This document shows, piece by piece, positions 34,902-44,266 of a DNA stretch of 64,000 nt. A program made the translations under genes and the position numbers. The stretch comes from Mixta sp031457955 (GTDB lineage: Bacteria; Pseudomonadota; Gammaproteobacteria; Enterobacterales; Enterobacteriaceae). The first letter of the stretch is position 1; every line of letters begins with the position of its first letter. The notes under the pieces were generated by a model that saw only the letters and a program-made list of their open reading frames with translations, did no database searches and was not told the origin of the DNA. The stretch covers positions 186,001-250,000 of the forward strand of contig NZ_JAVDXN010000003.1 in assembly GCF_031457955.1 (NCBI RefSeq), given 5' to 3'.

Positions 34902-36569
34902 GTGGCTCAATTCGTCTACAGTATGCATCGCGTCGGAAAAGTTGTTCCGCCGAAGCGTCACATTCTTAAGAACATCTCCCTGAGCTTTTTCCCGGGCGCA
35001 AAAATCGGCGTGCTGGGTTTAAACGGCGCGGGTAAATCTACGCTGCTGCGCATCATGGCGGGCATCGATAAAGATATCGAAGGCGAGGCGCGTCCGCAGC
35101 CTGGCATCAAAATCGGCTACCTGCCGCAGGAGCCGCAGCTTAACCCGGAACATACCGTACGTGAATCGGTAGAAGAAGCGGTCGCTGAAGTGGTTGGCGC
35201 GCTGAAGCGTCTGGATGAAGTTTACGCGCTCTATGCCGAGCCGGAAGCCGATTTCGACAAGCTGGCTGCGGAACAGGGCAAGCTGGAAGAGATCATCCAG
35301 GCGCATGATGGTCACAACCTGAACGTGCAGCTGGAGCGCGCCGCTGATGCGCTGCGTCTGCCGGACTGGGAAGCAAAAGTCGCTACGCTTTCCGGTGGTG
35401 AACGCCGCCGCGTCGCGCTGTGCCGTCTGCTGCTGGAAAAACCAGACATGCTGCTGCTCGACGAACCAACCAACCACCTGGATGCCGAATCTGTCGCCTG
35501 GCTGGAACGCTTCCTGCACGATTTCGAAGGCACCGTGGTGGCGATTACCCACGACCGTTACTTCCTTGATAACGTAGCGGGTTGGATTCTGGAGCTGGAC
35601 CGTGGCGAAGGCATCCCGTGGGAAGGCAACTACTCTTCCTGGCTGGAGCAGAAAGATCAGCGTCTGGCGCAGGAAGCCTCTCAGGAAGCGGCGCGCCGTA
35701 AATCCATTGAGAAAGAGCTGGAGTGGGTGCGTCAGGGCGCGAAAGGCCGTCAGTCGAAAGGCAAGGCGCGTCTGGCACGCTTTGAAGAGCTGAACAGCAC
35801 CGAATATCAGAAACGTAACGAAACCAACGAACTCTTTATTCCACCGGGTCCGCGCCTGGGCGATAAAGTGGTGGAAGTTAACAGTCTGCGTAAATCGTAC
35901 GGCGATCGTCTGCTGATTGACGATCTCTCCTTCTCGGTGCCGAAGGGCGCGATTGTCGGGATTATCGGTCCGAACGGCGCGGGTAAATCCACGCTGTTCC
36001 GGATGATGTCCGGCCAGGAGCAGCCGGATAGCGGCAGCATCACGCTCGGCGATACGGTGAAACTGGCCTCCGTCGATCAGTTCCGTGACAGCATGGATAA
36101 TTCAAAAACCGTCTGGGAAGAAGTATCCGGCGGGCTGGATATCATGAAGATCGGCAACACCGAAATGCCAAGCCGCGCCTACGTAGGCCGCTTTAACTTT
36201 AAAGGCGTCGATCAGGGCAAACGCGTTGGCGAACTTTCCGGTGGTGAGCGCGGCCGTCTGCATCTGGCGAAGCTGTTGCAGGTTGGCGGCAACATGCTGC
36301 TGCTCGATGAACCCACCAACGACCTGGATATCGAAACCCTGCGCGCGCTGGAAAACGCCCTGCTGGAGTTCCCTGGCTGCGCGATGGTGATCTCGCATGA
36401 CCGTTGGTTCCTTGACCGTATCGCCACCCACATCCTTGATTATCAGGGTGAAGGCAAGGTGGAGTTCTTTGAAGGTAACTTTACCGAATACGAAGAGTAC
36501 AAGAAGCGTACCCTCGGCGCGGAAGCGCTGGAGCCGAAACGCATCAAATACAAGCGTATGGCGAAGTAA
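34902..36569 (+). CDS. ettA: Energy-dependent translational throttle protein EttA (ABC-F)
   Basis: EttA binds the ribosomal E site and gates entry to elongation according to ATP/ADP ratio. The protein has 555 residues, the E. coli length, starting at GTG (34902) with AGAGG upstream. Two ABC domains are seen: Walker A GLNGAGKST (about 39-47) and GPNGAGKST, signatures LSGGERRRVAL and LSGGERGRLHL, and Walker B LLLDEPTNHLD and LLLDEPTNDLD. The charged PtIM linker (about 240-310) lies between them. There are no membrane segments. Confidence 0.98.
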   Translation: MAQFVYSMHRVGKVVPPKRHILKNISLSFFPGAKIGVLGLNGAGKSTLLRIMAGIDKDIEGEARPQPGIKIGYLPQEPQLNPEHTVRESVEEAVAEVVGALKRLDEVYALYAEPEADFDKLAAEQGKLEEIIQAHDGHNLNVQLERAADALRLPDWEAKVATLSGGERRRVALCRLLLEKPDMLLLDEPTNHLDAESVAWLERFLHDFEGTVVAITHDRYFLDNVAGWILELDRGEGIPWEGNYSSWLEQKDQRLAQEASQEAARRKSIEKELEWVRQGAKGRQSKGKARLARFEELNSTEYQKRNETNELFIPPGPRLGDKVVEVNSLRKSYGDRLLIDDLSFSVPKGAIVGIIGPNGAGKSTLFRMMSGQEQPDSGSITLGDTVKLASVDQFRDSMDNSKTVWEEVSGGLDIMKIGNTEMPSRAYVGRFNFKGVDQGKRVGELSGGERGRLHLAKLLQVGGNMLLLDEPTNDLDIETLRALENALLEFPGCAMVISHDRWFLDRIATHILDYQGEGKVEFFEGNFTEYEEYKKRTLGAEALEPKRIKYKRMAK

Positions 36570-36574
36570 CCCTG

Positions 36575-36600
36575 AAAGCGGCCTCCGGGCCGCTTTTTTT
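36575..36600 (+). terminator. ettA terminator
   Basis: GCGGCC and GGCCGC (with AAA/TTT extension) form a stem around TCCG, followed by seven T, immediately before the convergent LysR gene stop. Confidence 0.92.
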
Positions 36601-36601
36601 A

Positions 36602-37498
36602 TCAGCGATAAAACGCACGAAATACCGCGCTGTGCTGGGCAAAATCGATAAAGCGCGCCAGCGCAGGCGAATTGAGTTTGCGTCCTGGATAGACCAGCCA
36701 CAGCTCATTCCCTTCCGCTTCCCACTCCGGCAAAACCTGTACCAGCTCGCCCTTTGCCATCGGCGCTTCGGTTAAAAAACGCGGCAGCAGCGTAATACCG
36801 GCATCGCTTAAGGCGCATTCGCGCGCATACAGCAGATTATCCGTTAAGTGTACCGAAGGCAGCAGCCAGCGATGATATTCCTCTCCCCGGCGCAGCAGCC
36901 ACTCTTTCCAGGCGCGATGGGCGATGCAGCGATGGGTTGCCAGCTGCTGCGGATGGGTAATGGCAGGATTCTGCGCCAGATAGCTTGCAGAGGCCACCAG
37001 CAAGCGCTGACACAGGCCAACGCGTCGGCCGATGAGTGACGAATCCTGCGGCTTGCCGGTGCGCAGCGCCACATCAAAACCCTCCTGCACCAGATCGCGC
37101 ATATCATCCGATACCGACACCTCCAGCGTGACGTCCGGATAACGCAGCTGGAATTCGGCGTTACAGCGCGCCAGCAGCGTCGCGCCGATACCGGCAGGGC
37201 TGGTGATGCGCAGGCGACCGCCGGGTTTGTCGCGCAGCCGCTCAATCGCCAGATCCGCCCGCTCGCTGGCCTGCATCATCTCCTGACAGTGGATTAAATA
37301 ACGCTCGCCAGCAAAGGTTAGATTGAGCTGACGCGTGGTGCGATTAAGCAGACGCAGACCTACCGCCTGTTCCAGCTGGCTAATGCGCTGGCTTACGCTT
37401 GATTTTGGCAGACCGGCGCGCTGGGCGGCGGCGGTAAAGCTGCCGCTTTCGGCAACCAGCGCAAACAGCGCCATATCCTGCAAACGTTTCAAGGCCAT
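36602..37498 (-). CDS. LysR-family transcriptional regulator (divergent from the dehydrogenase gene)
   Basis: A 298-residue LysR protein with helix-turn-helix FTAAAQRAGLPKSSVSQRISQLEQAVG in residues 20-50 and the RLLNRTTRQLNLTFAGERYL segment typical of the large AaeR/DsdC-like LTTR group. The target is not known. It is divergent, across 95 bp, from a zinc-type alcohol dehydrogenase-like gene, and LysR regulators often control the divergent neighbour. It is convergent with ettA. Confidence 0.9.
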   Translation of the reverse strand: MALKRLQDMALFALVAESGSFTAAAQRAGLPKSSVSQRISQLEQAVGLRLLNRTTRQLNLTFAGERYLIHCQEMMQASERADLAIERLRDKPGGRLRITSPAGIGATLLARCNAEFQLRYPDVTLEVSVSDDMRDLVQEGFDVALRTGKPQDSSLIGRRVGLCQRLLVASASYLAQNPAITHPQQLATHRCIAHRAWKEWLLRRGEEYHRWLLPSVHLTDNLLYARECALSDAGITLLPRFLTEAPMAKGELVQVLPEWEAEGNELWLVYPGRKLNSPALARFIDFAQHSAVFRAFYR

Positions 37499-37517
37499 TG
37501 TTCACCTGTGACGAACA
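37499..37517. promoter_or_regulatory. Candidate LysR operator
   Basis: TGTTC (37499-37503) and GAACA (37513-37517) form a perfect inverted repeat with 9 bp between, directly upstream of the LysR start codon. The size suits a LysR recognition site that controls both divergent genes. It is inferred from symmetry and position alone. Confidence 0.4.
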
Positions 37518-37593
37518 CTGTATGAGTTATTGTCCATCTTATCACTGCCTGCTCAGCGCACTACACTTACTCCACTAACCGAGGAGGAAACAG

Positions 37594-38595
37594 ATGAATA
37601 TGCGTGCTATTGCCGTTAACCCACAAAATCCGCAACAGTTTATTGAAATCCAGCCGGAGAAACCGACGCCTGGCGAATACGATCTATTGGTGGAAGTGAA
37701 AGCCGTGTCGATTAACCCGGTGGATACCAAAGTACATAAAGGCGTACAAAAAAGCGGCCTGCAACAGCCGCGGATACTGGGCTGGGACGCCAGTGCCGTG
37801 GTGATTGAAGCGGGAAGTAAGGTTACGCAATTTGCTCCTGGTGATGAAGTTTACTACGCGGGCGATATCACGCGTCCGGGCAGCAACAGCACCTGTCAGC
37901 TGGTGGATGCGCGCATTGTTGGCCGCAAACCACGCAGCCTTGACTGGGGCGCGGCGGCAGCGATTCCGCTGACGGCGTTAACCGCGTGGGAAGGTCTGTT
38001 CGAACGTCTGCGTATTCAGGAAGCGACGGAAGAGCAAACGCTGCTCATAATCGGTGGCGCAGGCGGCGTCGGCTCGCTGGCGATTCCTTTCACCAAATTG
38101 CACAGCAAAGTACGGGTGATCGCGACCGCCTCACGTCCTGATTCAGTGCAGTGGTGTAAAGATCGCGGTGCGGATGTCGTGATTAACTATAAAAATATGC
38201 CAGAAGAGCTGGAGCAGCACGGTATCAAACAGGTGGATTATATTTTCTGTCTCAACGATACCGATGGCCACTGGGAGACCATCGGCAAGCTGATTGCGCC
38301 GCAGGGGCAAATCTGCACCATCGTTGAGAATGCTCATCCGCTGGATATGGAGCAGCTAAAACTGAAAAGCGCCGCGCTGCACTGGGAATTTATGTTTACG
38401 CGCAGCATGTATCAAACGCCAGATATGGCGCGTCAGGGCGAGATCCTTAACGACGTCGCCGGGCTACTGGACGCGGGCCAAATACACAGCACGCTAAACG
38501 AAACGCTAAACGGACTGAGTGTAGAAACGCTGAGCCAGGCGCATGCACGCGTGCTGGAAGGCCATATGCGCGGCAAAGTTGTGATTGTTTACTGA
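37594..38595 (+). CDS. Zinc-type alcohol dehydrogenase-like / quinone oxidoreductase family protein
   Basis: A 333-residue MDR-superfamily oxidoreductase. The catalytic GroES-like half begins MRAIAVNPQNPQQFIEIQPEK and contains ILGWDASAVV. The NADPH-binding half has GGAGGVGSLAIPFTK. Zinc-binding cysteines of classical ADHs are missing, as in the quinone-reductase-like branch often called zinc-binding alcohol dehydrogenase family protein. It has an excellent Shine-Dalgarno (GAGGAGG). The substrate is unknown. A LysR regulator is divergent from it. Confidence 0.88.
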   Translation: MNMRAIAVNPQNPQQFIEIQPEKPTPGEYDLLVEVKAVSINPVDTKVHKGVQKSGLQQPRILGWDASAVVIEAGSKVTQFAPGDEVYYAGDITRPGSNSTCQLVDARIVGRKPRSLDWGAAAAIPLTALTAWEGLFERLRIQEATEEQTLLIIGGAGGVGSLAIPFTKLHSKVRVIATASRPDSVQWCKDRGADVVINYKNMPEELEQHGIKQVDYIFCLNDTDGHWETIGKLIAPQGQICTIVENAHPLDMEQLKLKSAALHWEFMFTRSMYQTPDMARQGEILNDVAGLLDAGQIHSTLNETLNGLSVETLSQAHARVLEGHMRGKVVIVY

Positions 38596-38610
38596 TTAGC
38601 CAGCAGAATA

Positions 38611-38636
38611 AAAACGCCCCGCAATCGGGGCGTTTA
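38611..38636 (+). terminator. Terminator after the dehydrogenase-like gene
   Basis: AAACGCCCCG and CGGGGCGTTT form a perfect 10-bp stem around CAAT. The T-tract is only the end of the stem, so its strength is moderate. The next 250 bp up to the LysR stop are AT-rich and hold nothing I recognise. Confidence 0.75.
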
Positions 38637-38892
38637 CCTGTTGTTAAATATTGTTTGTTTTTAAGCAGCACCGTAAATTTTTTTCCTCACCTTATTAGTT
38701 TTCAATCCATTATGCTCATATTACCCTGACCAGTAGTTTAATAGGGTTGTTCACCCATCGCTTAATGAATATTAGTTAAAGATAACCGCTAATATTTTCA
38801 CTTAACGTTACGCACGTAGATAATTTTCGCTAAAAATAAAGGCGCCATTCTGTATGTTTATTTTCTTATAAAATTTACTCTAACAATTCAGT

Positions 38893-39801
38893 TTAAAAAT
38901 CCAGCAGTTCTTTCGAGATATCACGCAGCCATTTATGAGAAGAACAATTATGATAACGTGGATGCCAGGCCTGGATAACGCGCACCTTAGGCAGCTCAAA
39001 ATCTGGCTTAAAAAATTCCACTTCAATATTCATTCTTTGTAAAACATCAACAACATACATGGGGACAATGCCCAGGCTATGCGTCTGAATAATGTTTTCA
39101 ATAATAGGTAGATAACCCGCGCTGACACCATGAATTTTACGTTTATAGCCGCGCTCGCGGTAAAGACTTTCCATCTCTTCCTTGAGCTTGTTCTTGGGCA
39201 CGATAAGAATAAACTCTTTGAGATTTTTCAAGGACTTTTCCATCTGAAACACCGGATGGTCTTGATTGGCGATAAACACGCATTCGCTATAGCCGATCGT
39301 ACGTATTTTCACCTCCGGGCTAAGGCTTTTGTCCTCGCCGATATAGAGATCGATATCTTCACTGCGTAACACGCAGGAAGCGGCATTATCGTAGTTGAAA
39401 TTAAAGATATGGTTAGTGTTTTCCTGGATGCTTTTCTTCATCAGCTTATAGCTCAGCTTAGACATCAGGATATCGTTAGTGACGATGTTAAAAGAACGCG
39501 GTAACTCTTTGCCGTTAAGCTCGATATTCTGGTGCAGGACGTTCTGAATATTATCCAGCAGCTCTCTGAGCTGAGGTTTAAGGCGCACCGCTAAGGGCGT
39601 TAACTCCAGACTCATACCGGAGCGAACCAAAAGCTGGTCGTGAAATGTGTCCCTGATTTTATTTAATGATTTACTGATTGCGGGCGGGGTCACATTGAGT
39701 TTATCCGCCGTTTTACTTACACTTTTTTCATTAAGCAAAGTATCCAGGATGGGCAGCAGGTTTAAATCCATTCTTACCAAATGATTAATGTCTTTATGCA
39801 T
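38893..39801 (-). CDS. LysR-family transcriptional regulator in an AT-rich patch
   Basis: A 302-residue LysR protein. Its N-terminus MHKDINHLVRMDLNLLPILDTLLNE and helix-turn-helix SVSKTADKLNVTPPAISKSLNKIRD resemble the LeuO/NodD-like branch, which starts with a conserved DLNLL segment. It is Lys-, Asn- and Ile-rich and its codon use is more AT-biased than its neighbours, which suggests later acquisition or a silenced (H-NS-type) locus. It has about 600 bp of AT-rich upstream DNA. The target is unknown; no metabolic gene sits beside it. Confidence 0.88.
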   Translation of the reverse strand: MHKDINHLVRMDLNLLPILDTLLNEKSVSKTADKLNVTPPAISKSLNKIRDTFHDQLLVRSGMSLELTPLAVRLKPQLRELLDNIQNVLHQNIELNGKELPRSFNIVTNDILMSKLSYKLMKKSIQENTNHIFNFNYDNAASCVLRSEDIDLYIGEDKSLSPEVKIRTIGYSECVFIANQDHPVFQMEKSLKNLKEFILIVPKNKLKEEMESLYRERGYKRKIHGVSAGYLPIIENIIQTHSLGIVPMYVVDVLQRMNIEVEFFKPDFELPKVRVIQAWHPRYHNCSSHKWLRDISKELLDF

Positions 39802-40370
39802 ATTTTACACTCCCTTGATTCTTCCTGGTTATTTCTGCGCTACAATACAAAATATTGCAGGCTAATTCTGCCTTGAAGATAATGTACATGATGCCATCTC
39901 GCATAAAAGGACTTCAGAAAAAACATGAAATTATAACGTTATTAACCACTCCCATTAAAACAAGCGAAATAATTTTTTTTAAAAAGCAGAGAAATCGAAT
40001 GCTTAGTTAACAATATATTGACTACAGTTTCATGTAAGCAAAAAGGAAAATTAATATATACAGGCAACCATAGTTAATGGAACCCTGACAATATATAAGT
40101 TATGTCTCAAGTTAACCGCATAAATCCTTATCGCCTGCGCCAGGGAAAGTTTCATGTTAGTTAATATCATAAATAAAATCACTGAGGCTATCCCAAAAAA
40201 ACTAATTTACTAAGCAAATGATTTAAAACAATAAAAATAAAGGGTTTATAGGGAGCATGATAATCAAGGCTTCTTTTAACCGCAGTTAATAAAAACCCAG
40301 ACGTTAGGCAATCTTATTAAACAACTAGACTGAAAGAGCGTAGATTAAATCACAATGAGAACATTCCGAA
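39802..40370. other. AT-rich non-coding region upstream of the LysR gene
   Basis: About 570 bp with many A/T runs and no supported coding frame beyond a 10-codon plus-strand frame at 40257-40289. It should contain the LysR gene promoter. Base composition fits an H-NS-bound regulatory region, as is known for leuO-like genes, but no specific site can be named. Confidence 0.35.
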
Positions 40371-40403
40371 TAAAAGGCTGATAGCATCATATGCCTATCA
40401 GCC
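40371..40403 (-). terminator. nadR terminator
   Basis: On the minus strand, GGCTGATAG and CTATCAGCC form a perfect 9-bp stem with a 10-nt loop, followed by TTTTATT. It starts 12 bp after the nadR stop. Confidence 0.85.
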
Positions 40404-40415
40404 AGTAAGCCTGCT

Positions 40416-41648
40416 TTACTTTCCGTTCTCCAACATGTTTCTTACCAGCTCAACGCAGCGCAGAAACCGTTGATCGTAGCTGTCTTCAGTCACATGCTCA
40501 TATTTGATCTGGTTTTCATTGAGCATGGTTATTAATAACGTCTGAAACTCACGTCGATCCACAGAACTCCCCAGGCTGCGCAGGCCGTCAGCAACCCAGG
40601 GCACATTGTTTTCCAGCAGAATCACTAAGTCGAAGCGGTACTCATCAATGAGCGCCTGCACAAATGGATGTTCACGGCCCTCATACTTTTTGCAAAAAGC
40701 CTGCGTGGTGACGAAATCGGTATCGATAAAGGCGACTTTGTTAGCATATTTCACTGCAAAATCAATGTATTGTGCCTGACCCAATGCGATTTTGTCATAA
40801 TCAGAATATTGCAGTGCCATCTCATCTCCGCCGAGATGCGAAAAGACATAGTCCCGCCCATATTCCCAGGCGCTGGAGGTGTTGAAAATATTAGCCAGCT
40901 TATTAACTAATACTGATTTGCCGCTCGATTCGCCGCCCAGTACCGCGACGGTACGCACAAAAAACGGTTTCACTTCGGTAGGGATATATTCCCAGTAGCG
41001 AAAGGGATTTTGGCGAATCTGCGCGCCGCTGATATTCATGAAGGAGCGCTGCGGATCGATAACGATGGTTTCAATGCCCAGATGCTCCCGATACTGCGGC
41101 GCATCCAGTTCTTCGCTGGTGTAGACACAGCCAGGCTCAATACCCTTCTCCGCCATAAAGGCAGTGATACCGCGGCTCCAGACATCCCAGCCGTGCGGGT
41201 AAGGTTCCATGCCTTCTTCATTAAAAGCATGGATGCGAATATTTTTTTGATATTTAAACGTCTGCAGCAGCCAGCGCAGGCGATCGCTCACGGTGGGCTG
41301 CTGTGACATCGCACTGTTTTCAAACAGTTGGCGATCGCGCGGCTCATCATGGCCCATAATAATATGCAGTTCATCCACCTGGCTGCAGGCGCGCTGAATC
41401 AGATAAATATGGCCGGTATGCAGAGGATAGAACTTGCCGAATACCACGCCGATGGTTTTCTCACGACGAGGGAAATCGAGCTTCAGAAAATGATGCAGCG
41501 CCTCCAGCTTTTGCGCGCTGGGGCTTTTAATTTTGGCATTGAGCAGCTGGCTCAAATAACCTTTTGTCATGCCGCTGGCGTCCGCAACCTGCTGCAGCGT
41601 ATGTCCCTGCTGACGAATGGCGGTTTTCAGATATTCAAATGATGACAT
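40416..41648 (-). CDS. nadR: NadR: NAD regulator, NMN adenylyltransferase and ribosylnicotinamide kinase
   Basis: A trifunctional NAD-homeostasis protein of 410 residues (E. coli length). The N-terminal helix-turn-helix (TLQQVADASGMTKGYLSQLLNAK) represses nad genes. The middle NMNAT domain has GKFYPLHTGHIYLIQRA and SGAQIRQNPFRYW. The C-terminal kinase has a Walker A loop (GGESSGKSVLVNKLA). The ATG at 41648 has GCAGGAGG upstream. A terminator hairpin lies between radA and this gene. Confidence 0.97.
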   Translation of the reverse strand: MSSFEYLKTAIRQQGHTLQQVADASGMTKGYLSQLLNAKIKSPSAQKLEALHHFLKLDFPRREKTIGVVFGKFYPLHTGHIYLIQRACSQVDELHIIMGHDEPRDRQLFENSAMSQQPTVSDRLRWLLQTFKYQKNIRIHAFNEEGMEPYPHGWDVWSRGITAFMAEKGIEPGCVYTSEELDAPQYREHLGIETIVIDPQRSFMNISGAQIRQNPFRYWEYIPTEVKPFFVRTVAVLGGESSGKSVLVNKLANIFNTSSAWEYGRDYVFSHLGGDEMALQYSDYDKIALGQAQYIDFAVKYANKVAFIDTDFVTTQAFCKKYEGREHPFVQALIDEYRFDLVILLENNVPWVADGLRSLGSSVDRREFQTLLITMLNENQIKYEHVTEDSYDQRFLRCVELVRNMLENGK

Positions 41649-41660
41649 AATGCCTCCTGC

Positions 41661-41687
41661 AAAAAGGGGTGGGCACTGGCCCACCCC
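41661..41687 (-). terminator. Terminator-like hairpin between radA and nadR
   Basis: On the minus strand, GGGGTGGGC and GCCCACCCC form a 9-bp stem around a CAGT loop and are followed by TTTTTG. The nadR Shine-Dalgarno comes immediately after it. Either nadR depends on read-through, or it has its own promoter inside radA. Confidence 0.8.
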
Positions 41688-41712
41688 AACGACAGGTTAA
41701 CCTGCGTTAAAA

Positions 41713-43095
41713 TTATAACTCATCCAGAATCGCCAGCGCGTCAGCCAGCTTTTTCACCGGGTAAACTTTCATATTCGCCAACGGTTTTTTCGGTGCGTTA
41801 GCCGCCGGTACAATGGCGCGCTGAAAACCATGTTTGGCCGCTTCGGAAATACGCTCCTGGCCGCTTGGCACCGGACGAATCTCTCCCGCCAGCCCAACCT
41901 CGCCGAAAATCACCAGGTCGTTGGGCAACGGGCGGTCGCGCAGGCTGGAGACCATCGCCAGCATTAACGCCAAATCGGCGCTGGTTTCGGTGACTTTTAC
42001 CCCTCCTACCACGTTAACGAACACATCCTGATCCGCCATTTGTAAGCCGCCATGACGGTGCAGCACCGCCAGCAAGATCGCCAGGCGATTCTGCTCCAGC
42101 CCCACCGCAACGCGGCGCGGGTTAGACATCATCGAATGATCAACCAGCGCCTGAATCTCCACCAGCAGCGGGCGCGTGCCTTCCCATACCACCATCACCG
42201 AGCTGCCTGCGGTAACTTCATCGCCGCGCGACAGGAAAATTGCCGACGGGTTGCTGACTTCGCGCATTCCCTGCTCGGTCATGGCAAACACGCCCAGCTC
42301 ATTCACCGCGCCAAAGCGGTTTTTGTGGCTGCGCAGCGTGCGGAAACGGGAATCGGCGTCGCCGTCCAACAACACCGAACAGTCGATGCAGTGCTCCAGC
42401 ACTTTCGGCCCGGCCAGCGAGCCATCTTTGGTGACATGGCCAACCATGACAATCGCCACGCCGCGCATTTTGGCAAAGCGCGTTAAATAAGCGGCGGTTT
42501 CACGCACCTGCGATACGCTGCCCGGCGAAGATTGAATATCCGCCATATGCATCACCTGAATGGAGTCGATCACCATGAGCTTCGGCTCTTCCTGCTCGGC
42601 AATCATGCAGATCTGCTCGATGCTGGTTTCCGACAGCATATTCAGATTCTCGGTGGGCAAACCAAGACGATGCGCGCGCATGGCCACCTGTTGTAGCGAT
42701 TCTTCGCCGGTGACATAGAGCGTTTTCATTTCAACGGACAGCTTACAGAGCGTTTGCAGCAGCAGCGTACTCTTCCCGGCGCCGGGATTGCCGCCGATCA
42801 GAATGGCGCTGCCGGGAACCACGCCGCCGCCCAGTACGCGATCGAACTCTTTAAAGCCGGTTGAGAAGCGCGGCAACGCTTCCAGACTGATTTCCGATAG
42901 CTTCTGGACGCGGCTGGCACCGGCGGTGCCGGAGTAGCCGGAGAGGCGCTCATTGCGCGCCGCCGCCGGTGAAGCCGCCAGACGCACTTCAGTGATGGTA
43001 TTCCAGGCGTGACAGGCGCTGCATTGCCCCTGCCAACGCGGATAGTCTGCGCCACATTCGTTGCAGACAAAGGCACGTTTTACCGCTTTGGCCAA
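41713..43095 (-). CDS. radA: DNA repair protein RadA
   Basis: A RecA-related branch-migration factor for recombination intermediates. The protein has 460 residues, the E. coli length. The N-terminal zinc finger uses C11, C14, C25 and C28. Walker A is GGNPGAGKSTLLLQ, the RadA-specific KNRFG motif is in SHKNRFGAVNE, and the C-terminal third is Lon-protease-like (GLAGEIRPVPSGQERISEAAKHG). It follows serB by 13 bp, forming serB-radA-nadR as in E. coli. Confidence 0.97.
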   Translation of the reverse strand: MAKAVKRAFVCNECGADYPRWQGQCSACHAWNTITEVRLAASPAAARNERLSGYSGTAGASRVQKLSEISLEALPRFSTGFKEFDRVLGGGVVPGSAILIGGNPGAGKSTLLLQTLCKLSVEMKTLYVTGEESLQQVAMRAHRLGLPTENLNMLSETSIEQICMIAEQEEPKLMVIDSIQVMHMADIQSSPGSVSQVRETAAYLTRFAKMRGVAIVMVGHVTKDGSLAGPKVLEHCIDCSVLLDGDADSRFRTLRSHKNRFGAVNELGVFAMTEQGMREVSNPSAIFLSRGDEVTAGSSVMVVWEGTRPLLVEIQALVDHSMMSNPRRVAVGLEQNRLAILLAVLHRHGGLQMADQDVFVNVVGGVKVTETSADLALMLAMVSSLRDRPLPNDLVIFGEVGLAGEIRPVPSGQERISEAAKHGFQRAIVPAANAPKKPLANMKVYPVKKLADALAILDEL

Positions 43096-43108
43096 CTCAA
43101 TTCCTCAA

Positions 43109-44086
43109 TTATCGCGTCTCGTGATGCAGGCTGCCGCTGAGGATGCAAAATACGCCCATCAGATCGGCATGCCGAATCGTCACTTCAGATTTTTCATTTA
43201 CTTTCGGCTTGGCATGGTAAGCGATGCCTAAACCGGAAGCCTTAATCATTAACAGGTCGTTAGCGCCATCGCCAATCGCTACCGTTTGTTCAGCAGGAAT
43301 ATCGAAACGCTGCGCCAGCTTCAGCAGCATATCCGCCTTGTAGCGCGCGTCCACCACCGGGCCGATCACTTCGCCGGTAAACTTACCGTCACGGATTTCC
43401 AGCTCGTTGGCGGCCACCGCGGCCAGGTGCAGCTGGTCACGCAGGTATTCCGCAAAGTAAGTAAAGCCGCCGGAGGCGATAGCCACCTGCCAGCCTAGCG
43501 CCTGTAGCTTATGCACCAGGGTGCTTAAACCCGGCATCAGCGGCAGCGTATCGCGCACCTGTTTCAAAATATTGGCGTCGGCGCCTTTCAACGTTGCGAC
43601 GCGCTGACGCAGGCTGGCGGTAAAATCCAGCTCGCCGCGCATCGCCCGCTCGGTCACTTCAGCCACCTGCTCGCCGCAGCCCGCCAGGCGTGCGATCTCA
43701 TCAATACACTCAATCTGAATCGCGGTGGAATCCATATCCATCACCAGCAGGCCCGGCGCTTTCAGATAGGGGATTTTCCCCAGCGGCGCCACATCCAGAC
43801 CCAGATCGTGCGCCAGGCGCGTCGCACGCGGCGTCAGCGAGCCCGCCAGGCGCACCACCTGATAATCATCCACGCTCCAGGCGCTGACGATCACCATCGC
43901 CGCGCCCAACTGATGCTGATACGCCGTCAGCGAATCTTTATTTAACTGGTGCCCGTACAGCAGCCAGCCGGTGCGCCCGGCACGGTAATCCAGCGGCATG
44001 ACTTCATCACCGCTGAGGGAAAGAGGCAAGCCTGGCCAGAGAGAAACATCGGAAGGCAGGTCGCACCAGGTCAAACGATTAGGCAT
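43109..44086 (-). CDS. serB: Phosphoserine phosphatase
   Basis: The last step of serine synthesis, in the HAD superfamily. The protein has 325 residues (E. coli 322). The nucleophile motif is VMDMDSTAIQIE (D117, D119), motif III lysine precedes AIGDGANDLLMIKASGLG, and an N-terminal ACT-like region covers about 1-100. It is the first gene of serB-radA-nadR and is divergent from ytjB. Confidence 0.97.
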   Translation of the reverse strand: MPNRLTWCDLPSDVSLWPGLPLSLSGDEVMPLDYRAGRTGWLLYGHQLNKDSLTAYQHQLGAAMVIVSAWSVDDYQVVRLAGSLTPRATRLAHDLGLDVAPLGKIPYLKAPGLLVMDMDSTAIQIECIDEIARLAGCGEQVAEVTERAMRGELDFTASLRQRVATLKGADANILKQVRDTLPLMPGLSTLVHKLQALGWQVAIASGGFTYFAEYLRDQLHLAAVAANELEIRDGKFTGEVIGPVVDARYKADMLLKLAQRFDIPAEQTVAIGDGANDLLMIKASGLGIAYHAKPKVNEKSEVTIRHADLMGVFCILSGSLHHETR

Positions 44087-44266
44087 TACAGCTCCTGTCG
44101 GAAAGATGATCGGCTGTTACCATCAAAGGACGTTCTGTTTGACATCCGTGCCGGGCCACAGCCTGTAGAGAAAACCTCGCAAGAGGCTACCCTGTCAGCC
44201 GCGCTTCTGGCAACATAAAGTCGCAAAAACAGACAACCGTTTGTTGATTACGTTTGAAGGTTGCTC

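Noticed and set aside
40257..40289. Ten-codon plus-strand frame (MIIKASFNRS) with AGGGAG upstream
   Set aside because: Looks like a leader peptide by its ribosome site, but no gene follows on the plus strand; nadR and the LysR gene are on the other strand.
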